From Paenibacillus sp. MBLB1832 (GTDB taxonomy: Bacteria; Bacillota; Bacilli; Paenibacillales; NBRC-103111): a DNA stretch of 64,000 nucleotides. Below the pieces are notes generated by a model. That model was not told the origin of the DNA and made no database searches. It worked only from the letters and a program-made list of their open reading frames with translations. Position 1 is the stretch's first letter. Each line of letters opens with the position of its first letter. The position numbers and the translations under genes are program-made. The stretch lies in contig NZ_CP130319.1 in assembly GCF_032271945.1 (NCBI RefSeq), forward strand, positions 1,321,001 to 1,385,000, given 5' to 3'. Shown piece after piece: positions 1 through 6,858 of this stretch.

Positions 1-60
1 TACTGTGGATGGCATGGACTTATTATCTAACATGCGAATGTGGAAATGAATCGAATACAT
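1..60 (-). CDS. Unidentified protein, N-terminal fragment cut by the window edge
   Basis: An ATG at position 60 on the minus strand follows a good ribosome binding site (GGAGGTG, complement of 66-72) and opens a frame of 20 codons without a stop that runs off the left edge. The peptide begins MYSIHFHIRMLDNK. It is divergent from the riboswitch-controlled ABC operon. Twenty residues are too few to assign a family, so no function is offered. Confidence 0.5.
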   Translation of the reverse strand, partial: MYSIHFHIRMLDNKSMPSTV

Positions 61-150
61 CGCTGCACCTCCATTTTGACTACTTATATGTTATATAATA
101 TTACGTAAATGGCGATTTTGACAACAATAAAATTATTTATGTCATATATA

Positions 151-179
151 TTGACACCAATGATCGATCTAGGTATGAT
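151..179 (+). promoter_or_regulatory. Sigma-A promoter of the ABC importer operon
   Basis: TTGACA at 151-156 and TATGAT at 174-179 are separated by exactly 17 bp. The predicted start near 186 lies just upstream of the riboswitch aptamer, which is the expected geometry for a leader-controlled operon. Confidence 0.75.
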
Positions 180-221
180 ATAGACAAATGAAAGACAGCG
201 TTGGGCAATTACATAGCAAAC

Positions 222-327
222 TTGTTTTCTAGGGTTCCGCAATCGTCACATTGGCGCTTGGTCTGGTCCAAGAGAGGACACACGATGAGCTTCATCGTGC
301 ACACGGAGGGATAAAAGCCCGGGAGGA
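222..327 (+). promoter_or_regulatory. Guanidine-I (ykkC) riboswitch aptamer
   Basis: The leader carries the conserved blocks of the ykkC family in order: CTAGGGTTCCG (229-239), GGTCTGGTCCAAGAG (260-274), CACACG, and the 3' block ACACGGAGGGATAAAAGCCC (301-320) followed by GGGAGG. The 3' end of the aptamer contains the same AAAAGCCCGG that forms the left arm of the following terminator, so aptamer and terminator exclude each other: an ON switch. The downstream NMT1/SsuA-type ABC importer is a usual companion of the guanidine-I subtype. Related ykkC subtypes bind ppGpp, PRPP or nucleotides and cannot be strictly excluded by eye. Confidence 0.88.
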
Positions 328-358
328 TATCAGGATATGATATCATTCCGGGCTTTTC
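313..358 (+). terminator. Riboswitch expression-platform terminator
   Basis: AAAAGCCCGG (313-322) pairs with CCGGGCTTTT (348-357), and an inner GATATC/GATATC stem extends the hairpin. The left arm is shared with the conserved 3' end of the aptamer, so ligand binding should prevent termination. Confidence 0.85.
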
Positions 359-393
359 CTCATTCCATTTTAAACAGAGAGGGAGTTCGGAGA

Positions 394-1413
394 ATGAGAC
401 AAAGGACAATATTTCTGATGTTGGCGCTATTATTGATGTTTACGGTTGTGAGCGGGTGCACGAGTAAAGAGGCAAGCACGAAATCAGGCGGAAGCAATGA
501 GCCGATCAAGTTGGCGCTTAGTCCATGGCCGGGTTGGTTCGTTTGGTATCTGGTGAAGGAGAAAGGTTTTTTCGAGAAAAATGGGGTGAATGTCGATCTG
601 GTCTGGTTCCCGGTCTACAGTGACTCCCTATCGGCACTTGCCTCAGGTAAAGTGGATGCTAACAGCCAAACATTGAGCGATACGCTTGCTCCGGCAAGTA
701 AAGGAATCAAGCTCAAAGCTGTTCTCGTGAACGATAACTCCAACGGCGGCGACGGTGTTGTGGTGAAGCCGAGCATTAACTCCCTGAATGAATTGAAAGG
801 CAAGAAAGTGGCGACAGAGCTTGGCACAGTCGATCATTTGCTCATGCTGACCGCGCTTGAAAAAGCAGGGTTAGCCGAAAAAGATGTTTCATATACGAAC
901 ATGACGGTGAATGATGCAGGCCCTGCCTTTATCTCGGGGAACCTGGACGCAGCGGTGCTATGGGAGCCATTCCTGAGCAAAGCGATTCAAGAGGGCAAAG
1001 GTAAACTGCTTTTCTCCTCTAAAGACACACCTGGCTTGATTCCGGATCTTCTCGTGTTCAAGGAAGACATTACGAAGAATCGTCCTGATGATGTGAAAAA
1101 AATCATTAACGCATGGTTTGATGCTTTGGACTACTGGAAGGCCAATCCAGAGGAGTCTCTGAAAATTATGGCCAAAGCCGCGGAGACGCCAATCGACGAG
1201 TACAAAGCGGGCGTGGATAGCGTGAAAATTTTCCAAATCGAAGATAATATCAAAGCTTTTCAAAAAGGTGACGGATACGAATCCCTCGAGTTTACGTCCA
1301 AGAAAACAGCTGAATTCTTAAAAGGCTTAGATATGCTGTCGACGATACCGAAGGCGGAAACGTTCTTGGATGGCCATTTTGTAGAGGAAGTCATGAAAGA
1401 ACGGAAGAAATAG
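394..1413 (+). CDS. ABC transporter substrate-binding lipoprotein, NMT1/SsuA family
   Basis: A 339-residue extracytoplasmic solute-binding protein. Residues 1-22 form a lipoprotein signal with lipobox VSGC (Cys22). The mature part starts with the SPWPGWFVW segment and the NELKGKKVATELG motif typical of the NMT1/SsuA fold used for nitrate, sulfonate and thiamine-precursor importers. The ATG at 394 is preferred over an upstream in-frame start at 337, because it has GAGAGGGAG at the right distance and gives a proper signal peptide, whereas the 337 start lies inside the terminator hairpin. It is the first gene of a binding protein-permease-ATPase operon behind a ykkC riboswitch. The inferred substrate is therefore guanidine or a guanidino compound, not a sulfonate. 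Confidence 0.9.
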   Translation: MRQRTIFLMLALLLMFTVVSGCTSKEASTKSGGSNEPIKLALSPWPGWFVWYLVKEKGFFEKNGVNVDLVWFPVYSDSLSALASGKVDANSQTLSDTLAPASKGIKLKAVLVNDNSNGGDGVVVKPSINSLNELKGKKVATELGTVDHLLMLTALEKAGLAEKDVSYTNMTVNDAGPAFISGNLDAAVLWEPFLSKAIQEGKGKLLFSSKDTPGLIPDLLVFKEDITKNRPDDVKKIINAWFDALDYWKANPEESLKIMAKAAETPIDEYKAGVDSVKIFQIEDNIKAFQKGDGYESLEFTSKKTAEFLKGLDMLSTIPKAETFLDGHFVEEVMKERKK

Positions 1414-1434
1414 GCGAATCAGGAGGGCTTGCAC

Positions 1435-2256
1435 ATGGAGACGCAGGTGGTTAAAAGAAGACGCAAATCCACGCTATTCGCCATTCGGGGTGAGATCAGC
1501 GGCAAATCCTATACATCAGGAGTCGTGCTTGTAGTTGTTTTCATTTTGCTGGGATGGAGTCTGATGAGTTACGGTGAATTCGTTAATCGGACGTTCCTGC
1601 CAACACCGGATCAGGTGCTCCGGCAGTTTGGGATTCAATTGCAGAACCCCGTGTTCTGGCACAATGTGTGGATTAGTATTTTCCGAGTCGGCGGCGGCTT
1701 CTTGCTTGCGTGTTTAATCGGGATTCCGTTGGGGATTTTGGCTGGTACGTACCGTTTCGCAGAGGCGATATTGGTGCCACCTACGGAATTCATTCGCTAT
1801 ATGCCTGCGACGGCGTTCATCCCGCTGATCATGGTATGGGCAGGCATTGGCGAGTGGGCGAAAGTGTTGGTTATTTTCTTGGGTTGTTTTTTCCAGTTGA
1901 TGCTGATGGTCGCCGATAATACGCGCGCCGTATCCAACGATTTGCTTCAAACCTCCTACACGCTGGGAGCTAAAAGGTGGCAAGTCGTTGAGAAAGTGCT
2001 GATTCCCGCGCTGCTGCCTGACTTAATGAATACATTGCGCCTCATCATCGGATGGGCGTGGACGTATCTTGTGGTAGCGGAGCTCGTTGCTGCAAGCAGC
2101 GGACTTGGTTTTTCCATTATGAAGGCGCAGCGGTTTCTGAATACGGATCAGATTTTTGTAGGCATCATTGCGATTGGTTTGCTCGGTCTGCTGACGGATC
2201 GCACATTTGCGTATTGTCATAAGCGGTTTTTCCCTTGGTTGGAAGGAGGACGTTAA
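1435..2256 (+). CDS. ABC transporter permease, SsuC/TauC type
   Basis: Inner-membrane permease of 273 residues with about six hydrophobic helices. The EAA-type cytoplasmic loop (SYTLGAKRWQVVEKVLIP, roughly residues 180-197) contacts the ATPase. The ATG at 1435 sits 7 nt after AGGAGGG (1421-1427); a TTG two codons upstream is an alternative start. It is the second gene of the riboswitch operon, 21 nt after the binding-protein gene and 3 nt before the ATPase gene. Confidence 0.9.
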   Translation: METQVVKRRRKSTLFAIRGEISGKSYTSGVVLVVVFILLGWSLMSYGEFVNRTFLPTPDQVLRQFGIQLQNPVFWHNVWISIFRVGGGFLLACLIGIPLGILAGTYRFAEAILVPPTEFIRYMPATAFIPLIMVWAGIGEWAKVLVIFLGCFFQLMLMVADNTRAVSNDLLQTSYTLGAKRWQVVEKVLIPALLPDLMNTLRLIIGWAWTYLVVAELVAASSGLGFSIMKAQRFLNTDQIFVGIIAIGLLGLLTDRTFAYCHKRFFPWLEGGR

Positions 2257-2259
2257 GCG

Positions 2260-3078
2260 ATGGAAGCATTGAAAATAGACGATAACAACGTACCTTCTTC
2301 TGAGAAAAAGAGTGGTGTTCGTAAAATTGAAGCGGTCGAAGTCTCCAAAGTATATCAGACGAAAAAATCGCAGTTCACCGCGCTGGATCGCGTATCCTTT
2401 CACGTGAATGCTCATGAATTCGTGAGCTTCGTGGGTCCATCTGGCTGCGGCAAGTCTTCCTTGCTGCGCATCGTCGCAGGGTTAGAACCGCTGACATCGG
2501 GCGATCTGACGATTTCGGGGCATGAGATCGATGGTCCTGGCGCGGATCGAGGCATGGTGTTCCAGAGCTATACGTTGTTCCCCTGGTTGACGGTGAGGGA
2601 GAATATCGAGTTCGGGCTAACGCTGAAGGGTGTTCCACTGTTCGAAAAGAGAGCCATTGCCGATCATTTTATGGAGCTGGTCGGTCTGCACAAATTCGCT
2701 AAGTCGCTCCCAAAGGAGCTGTCTGGCGGGATGAAGCAGCGGGTTGCCATCGCGAGGGCGCTGGCGAACAACCCGGAGGTTCTGCTGATGGATGAGCCGT
2801 TCGGTGCGCTCGATCCGCAAACGAAGAATGCGATGCAGGAGCTGCTGCTCCGCATTTGGGAGAAGGAGAAGACGACGGTCGTCTTCATCACGCATGATAT
2901 CGAAGAGGCGATTTTTCTCTCGCAGCGGGTGTATGTCATGCAGGCGCATCCCGGCACGATTCGCAGTGAAATTGTCATTCCGCGCGGCTTGCGTTATGTG
3001 GAGGATGCCAAGGATTCGGAAGCTTTCGTTAAGCTGAAGAAGCAGATTATTTCGTTAATCGGGCACCACGAGGAGTGA
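2260..3078 (+). CDS. ABC transporter ATP-binding protein, SsuB/TauB type
   Basis: ATPase subunit of 272 residues that powers the importer. Walker A GPSGCGKSS is at 59-67, the LSGG signature at 154-157, Walker B VLLMDEP at 174-180 and the H-loop His at 212. The N-terminal extension of about 25 residues is polar and not part of the fold. The gene follows the permease by 3 nt with GGAAGGAGG as ribosome binding site, and a terminator closes the three-gene unit. Confidence 0.92.
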   Translation: MEALKIDDNNVPSSEKKSGVRKIEAVEVSKVYQTKKSQFTALDRVSFHVNAHEFVSFVGPSGCGKSSLLRIVAGLEPLTSGDLTISGHEIDGPGADRGMVFQSYTLFPWLTVRENIEFGLTLKGVPLFEKRAIADHFMELVGLHKFAKSLPKELSGGMKQRVAIARALANNPEVLLMDEPFGALDPQTKNAMQELLLRIWEKEKTTVVFITHDIEEAIFLSQRVYVMQAHPGTIRSEIVIPRGLRYVEDAKDSEAFVKLKKQIISLIGHHEE

Positions 3079-3086
3079 CGTGCGAG

Positions 3087-3126
3087 AACCTTTAAGACCA
3101 CGGTGGCGTGGTATTGGAGGTTTTTT
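3087..3126 (+). terminator. Terminator of the riboswitch-ABC operon
   Basis: AACCT/AGGTT outer and ACCAC/GTGGT inner arms form a hairpin directly followed by TTTTTTG, 8 nt after the ATPase stop codon. Confidence 0.65.
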
Positions 3127-3159
3127 GTTTTTTGTCACAGGGTAGTAAAAGGCACTCAT

Positions 3160-3204
3160 TTGACGAGCTAGAGTGTTCTGGCTACAATGAATTAAAGCGT
3201 TTAA
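3160..3204 (+). promoter_or_regulatory. LacI-gene promoter with operator at the transcription start
   Basis: TTGACG (3160-3165) and TACAAT (3183-3188) have a 17-bp spacer. TTAAAGCGTTTAA at 3192-3204 is a palindrome (5-bp arms around GCG) of the LacI/GalR operator type and covers the expected start site. The position implies that the repressor encoded next represses its own gene. Confidence 0.65.
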
Positions 3205-3219
3205 GAGTGAGGGCATAGG

Positions 3220-4281
3220 ATGAAAAAAAGTAAACAAGCTACCATCGTTGATGTGGCATCTGAAGCCGGTGTTTCGATTGCGACGGTATCGAATGTCATT
3301 AACCGCAGAAAGGTTCCGATGTCACCGGAGACCGTCCGCAAAGTAGAAGAAGCCATTGCCAGGCTAGGATATCGCCGAAATGTGATGGCCACGAACCTGA
3401 GTCGGCGGCGCTCGAACGAATTAGGGCTTGTACTCCCGCACTTCGGCGGGTATTATGGGCGATTTGCTGAGAAGCTGGAACGAAAATTTCATCGTTATGG
3501 CTATCATTTATCTGTTTTTTCAGCGGCGGACATGGATCCTGAAGTGGAAATGCGGCACATCGAGCACTTATTGCAGCGGCGTGTCGATGGTTTGGTGTCG
3601 CACGGGTTGGCGATTAGCATGCACTCCACACAGCAATTGGTGGGAGAAGGAACGCCGCTCGTGATTTTTAACGGTTGGGGCTGGCCGAGTGACATTACGA
3701 AGCTGGCAGTGAATTTGGACTTTGCGAAGGCGTCAAGCGAAGCGGTCCGATATTTCTTGGCGCACGGCTGTCGCGCTGTTTTCTATGCGGGTCGGCGCAA
3801 AGGGATGGGCGCTAACGATCAGCGGATCGAAGGTTTTCTTGCAGGACTCGATGGCGAGACGAGGGCGGATGTGCATGCGCTTTTGGACGCTGGAGATCTA
3901 GGTGTTGCAGGGGTGTTAGAAGAAGCGTTACGTTTAAGCGGAGATATTCGCCCAATCGGCATCTACACCTTCAATGATTCACTGGCGTTGGAGCTGATCG
4001 CGGAATGCCATGAGCGGGGGATTCGCGTGCCTGACGAGGTGCAGTTGATCGGAATGGATAATGAGCATTTCGCGAAGGCTAGCTACCCGTCTATCACGAG
4101 CTTTGAGATGCCTGTTGATCTGCAAGCGAGCTTGGTCACAGGATTTCTGATGCGGCAAATGGGTGAGGAGCTGGATGAGATGAGTGCGGAACTGCTTGAT
4201 TCGTACTTAAATCAGATGCAGGGGCATGAGCTGCTTATTGACATGGAGATGGTCGTGCGGAATTCAACGCAGAATGGCTAA
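3220..4281 (+). CDS. LacI/GalR-family transcriptional regulator
   Basis: DNA-binding repressor of 353 residues. The N-terminal helix-turn-helix and hinge (ATIVDVASEAGVSIATVSNV, then the LGYRRN segment) span residues 7-60. The rest is a periplasmic-binding-protein-like effector domain with the usual FNDSLALELI and IGMDNEHFAKASYPSITS motifs near the C-terminus. The ATG has a GTGAGGG ribosome binding site. The gene is monocistronic, ends at a strong terminator and has a matching operator over its own start. Its sugar effector and other targets are not evident; the neighbours are a guanidine-type importer and a metal exporter. Confidence 0.9.
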   Translation: MKKSKQATIVDVASEAGVSIATVSNVINRRKVPMSPETVRKVEEAIARLGYRRNVMATNLSRRRSNELGLVLPHFGGYYGRFAEKLERKFHRYGYHLSVFSAADMDPEVEMRHIEHLLQRRVDGLVSHGLAISMHSTQQLVGEGTPLVIFNGWGWPSDITKLAVNLDFAKASSEAVRYFLAHGCRAVFYAGRRKGMGANDQRIEGFLAGLDGETRADVHALLDAGDLGVAGVLEEALRLSGDIRPIGIYTFNDSLALELIAECHERGIRVPDEVQLIGMDNEHFAKASYPSITSFEMPVDLQASLVTGFLMRQMGEELDEMSAELLDSYLNQMQGHELLIDMEMVVRNSTQNG

Positions 4282-4322
4282 AAACCGTAAGTCACTTCGG
4301 ATGAAGTGATTTACGGTTTTTT
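4281..4322. terminator. Bidirectional terminator between lacI-type gene and czcD
   Basis: AAAACCGTAA plus TCACTTC pair with GAAGTGA plus TTACGGTTTT around a GGAT loop. A- and T-runs on both sides let it serve the two convergent genes. Confidence 0.9.
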
Positions 4323-4331
4323 GTTGGGGAG

Positions 4332-5282
4332 TCAATCTATGCGGCTTTGTTGTTTCCTGAGAAAATCCTTCCCATACTCGCCGTGCGGATTGATTTCCGC
4401 GTGCTCAATCTGAATGGTGGCATGCTCGATGCCGTATTTGCTCTTCAGCGTCTCATTAATCGCAAGAATGACGCAGAACGGTTGGATGTTGGGGCTTATG
4501 AACACGTGCGCGGTCAGCGAATAATGATCCGTCGACACCGCCCAGAGGTGCATTTCGTGCACATCCTCTACGCCTTGAACATTCGCGATGACGGCGCGGA
4601 TTTCGTCCAGATTGTACTTGTCGGGGACAGATTCCATCAGGATCAGGAACGATTCTTTAATGATTTTGCTGCCACCTGTAAAAATAATGCCCCCAATCAC
4701 CATCGATATAAGCGGATCGAACCAGAGAAGACCCGAGTAATAAATGACAATCGAGGACATGATAACCCCAAACGAGCTGAGCAAGTCGCCGAAAAAATGC
4801 CAGAGCGCGCTCTGCACATTGAGATTGTTTTCCTCTTTGACGCTCTGATGGAGGACCAATGTGAGCACGAGGTTGACGATGAACCCGATCGAGGCAATGC
4901 CGAGCATCAATGCAAGCTGTATCGGCTGCGGGTGAATGATGCGCTGAATGCCTTCGATGAAGATGCCCAGTGCGATGATACAGAGCGCGAGGCCGTTTAG
5001 GAACGAGGCGACAATCTCGAATCGCAGAAACCCGAACGTGAAGCGGGCGTTGGGCGGCCGCGTAGCGAGTTTGATGGCGATCATGCTAAGGCCGAGCGCG
5101 AACACATCCGAAATCATATGCGCAGAGTCGGATAGCAAGGCCAGGGAATTCGAGAGCACGCCGCCGACAATTTCAACAAGGGTAAAAAATAACGTTAACA
5201 TAAGGGTCACCCAGAGGGTTTTCCTGGATTTGCTTTGTTCTTTCGCATGGTGGAGATGGTGGTAGTCATACTCGATGCTCAT
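4332..5282 (-). CDS. czcD: Cation diffusion facilitator (Zn/Cd/Co exporter), CzcD type
   Basis: Proton-coupled metal exporter of 316 residues in the cytoplasmic membrane. A His-rich N-terminus (residues 8-12) precedes six transmembrane helices. The metal-site segments SDSAHMISD (51-59) and WHFFGDLLSS carry the paired H/D residues of the Zn/Cd subgroup, and a C-terminal cytoplasmic domain follows. The ATG at 5282 is placed behind GGAGGAGG. The gene is monocistronic with its own promoter. No ArsR- or MerR-type regulator is adjacent, so metal control must come from elsewhere. Confidence 0.92.
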   Translation of the reverse strand: MSIEYDYHHLHHAKEQSKSRKTLWVTLMLTLFFTLVEIVGGVLSNSLALLSDSAHMISDVFALGLSMIAIKLATRPPNARFTFGFLRFEIVASFLNGLALCIIALGIFIEGIQRIIHPQPIQLALMLGIASIGFIVNLVLTLVLHQSVKEENNLNVQSALWHFFGDLLSSFGVIMSSIVIYYSGLLWFDPLISMVIGGIIFTGGSKIIKESFLILMESVPDKYNLDEIRAVIANVQGVEDVHEMHLWAVSTDHYSLTAHVFISPNIQPFCVILAINETLKSKYGIEHATIQIEHAEINPHGEYGKDFLRKQQSRID

Positions 5283-5328
5283 GAGGCACCTCCTCCTTAT
5301 TTATAATAATTCTAATTAAGATATTTAT

Positions 5329-5357
5329 AGTATATGCGAATACCTTGTGGGGTGCAA
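5329..5357 (-). promoter_or_regulatory. Promoter of czcD
   Basis: On the minus strand TTGCAC (complement of 5352-5357) and TATACT (complement of 5329-5334) are separated by 17 bp. The A/T-rich sequence around the -10 box (TATATGCGAATA on the plus strand) could hold a metal-sensor operator, but no clear palindrome was found. Confidence 0.5.
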
Positions 5358-5450
5358 CTGGATTTTGGGAGGAATTTGCGGGTGTTGGAGTTAGGATGAG
5401 GGAATGTCAGGATCAAGGCATCGCTCAGCGAAGTAAAGCGCTTTCTAATT

Positions 5451-5508
5451 TGTAACATAAATGAAATATTCCTGTTATGGTTCCATAATGTATTGCGGGT
5501 AATATAAT
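5451..5508 (+). promoter_or_regulatory. Activator-type promoter with four phased repeats (RNA copy 1)
   Basis: Four hexamers, TGTAAC (5451), TGAAAT (5462), TGTTAT (5473) and CATAAT (5484), start exactly 11 bp apart. A 13-bp gap then leads to TATAAT at 5503-5508, and there is no recognisable -35 box. The pattern matches binding arrays of OmpR-family response regulators (PhoP, WalR or ResD-like). An AAAGCGCTTT palindrome at 5435-5444 just upstream resembles a weak cre core. The same layout recurs at 34783. Confidence 0.65.
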
Positions 5509-5514
5509 AAACAA

Positions 5515-5574
5515 GACCCCCTTTTTAATATAAACTTTTAGAACTCAGCCCCGTTGGCTGGGTTCCTTTTTTTT
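5515..5574 (+). ncRNA. Putative ~60-nt small RNA, copy 1
   Basis: Starts about 7 nt after TATAAT with GACCCCCTTTTT and ends in a terminator: AACTCAGCC (5542-5550), loop CCGTT, GGCTGGGTT (5556-5564), then eight T. The block from the -10 box to the T-run is nearly identical to that at 34835-34904. The stem bases differ between the copies in a compensatory way, which supports a conserved RNA. It could instead be an attenuated leader of the exported-protein gene at 5636. The C-rich single-stranded start could pair with G-rich ribosome binding sites. No known RNA family was recognised. Confidence 0.55.
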
Positions 5575-5635
5575 GTCTGCAACAATCCATCCATCGCCAA
5601 CGTTAGGGATTATATCAATGGCGGGAGGCGGCAAC

Positions 5636-6676
5636 ATGAAGAAGAAATACATAGCATTGCTAATTTTTATGGCGATTTTTGCTGTAGCGGTAAATCAAGA
5701 TTGGCAAAAAGGTCATCAACATGAATTCGAACAAGACCAAACTCAAGCACAAACTCCTGTGCCATCCAACCTAAGGTTGACTATGGCTGACGTACAGGCC
5801 GCTTTTGTGCAGGCAGGCTCTCCGCTAGAGGCGTGGCCACATGAGATGACCTTTTACACGTTAAATGGTATTGCTCCAACTTTTTATCAATCGGCTGGTG
5901 GGCGGTTTGCGATCTATGTGTTCATGTCGGATGAGGATCGGGTCAAGGGGCGTGAAGATTTTGATGAGCAGACAGCGACCGCCAAGGTTGCGCTTTCGCA
6001 TATCTATGAGATTCGGAATGTGTTGATTTTTGAGTTGAAACAGGTGGAGCGGGTAGCGTTCATGCAGAAGGTAAAGGATTCGCTGAATGGGTCCAACATG
6101 CTGGCGGTGCTTACGATTGAAAATGTGAAAGCTGCCTTACAACAGCAAGGTGTTGTACTGGATTCAGCGGATTTTTACTACGATTGGTTCAAACTAGGTT
6201 TGAAGAAGGAATTCAGTTTCAACCTAAATGCGAAGGAGCAGCTTTACGTTTATATTTTTGACTCAGCAACTGATGTTGATAGAGGGTTGGAGCAAATTAA
6301 CAATCAGAATGCGATGTATGATATTGCGCACATGCCTATGTCCTATAGGGTAAGTAATATGTTAATGATTTATATGCGTTATAAGCCTATGGCTGGGATT
6401 GAAGAGAAGATTCAAAGTGCTGTTGACGCTCTAGAGAATTTCAACAATGGGGCAATTCTAACCAAAGAACAAGCAATAAGAATTGCCCTAGACTATGCGG
6501 GTACAACAAACCATTTTAAATGGATTGCAACTGAACCAGTGCGAGGAGAGGGATATTGGGAGGTCATATTAGGGAGTGATCAAAATCTCGATGGGCAGCA
6601 CCATCCGCCAGAAAAGATGTGGATGAAAGTCAAGGTTCCATCGGGGAAGGTGTATGATGTTAGGCAGAGTGAATAG
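5636..6676 (+). CDS. Exported protein with internal duplication and C-terminal PepSY-like segment
   Basis: A 346-residue protein of unknown function. Residues 4-20 form a hydrophobic signal or anchor. Two related blocks of about 90 residues follow: one from LTMADVQAAF to LIFELKQ, one from LTIENVKAAL to LMIYMRYKP. Both share a (I/V)YVF/YIF strand, an acidic helix and a Y-(E/R)-(I/V)-RN/SN end, so the region looks like a tandem duplication. The C-terminal 70 residues (LTKEQAIRIALDY ... WEVIL ... KVKVPSGKVYDV) resemble a PepSY unit. The ATG at 5636 is chosen for its GGGAGGCGG ribosome binding site; an upstream in-frame start at 5573 overlaps the RNA terminator. It is monocistronic, just downstream of RNA copy 1. 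Confidence 0.75.
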   Translation: MKKKYIALLIFMAIFAVAVNQDWQKGHQHEFEQDQTQAQTPVPSNLRLTMADVQAAFVQAGSPLEAWPHEMTFYTLNGIAPTFYQSAGGRFAIYVFMSDEDRVKGREDFDEQTATAKVALSHIYEIRNVLIFELKQVERVAFMQKVKDSLNGSNMLAVLTIENVKAALQQQGVVLDSADFYYDWFKLGLKKEFSFNLNAKEQLYVYIFDSATDVDRGLEQINNQNAMYDIAHMPMSYRVSNMLMIYMRYKPMAGIEEKIQSAVDALENFNNGAILTKEQAIRIALDYAGTTNHFKWIATEPVRGEGYWEVILGSDQNLDGQHHPPEKMWMKVKVPSGKVYDVRQSE

Positions 6677-6679
6677 TTG

Positions 6680-6836
6680 AAGAGGAACGTCGATGCGCTA
6701 TGTATTCTATTCGACCCGTTTTCGTCATTTTTAGCCTGGGAGTGGCAAAATAAAGCACTGACGTTCCGTTCGCTATCTATTTTTTGCTCTCCTGGGCGGA
6801 ATAGTGGATCTACGTTCCGTCTCCGAAAGAAAGAAG
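6680..6836. other. Intergenic stretch with imperfect repeated blocks
   Basis: Between the exported protein and the esterase gene no frame is convincing. GCGCTATGTATTCTATTCG and CGCTATCTATTTTTTGCTC, each preceded by AACGT/ACGTTCCG-like blocks, look like diverged copies of a short repeat. No function is assigned. Confidence 0.3.
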
Positions 6837-6858
6837 GGGTGTTCTTTTCAGAACACCC
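6837..6858 (-). terminator. Hairpin over the esterase stop codon
   Basis: GGGTGTTC (6837-6844) and GAACACCC (6851-6858) form an 8-bp stem. The TGA of the minus-strand gene lies in its loop, and the downstream minus-strand sequence is only T-rich, so termination is plausible but not strong. Confidence 0.5.
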
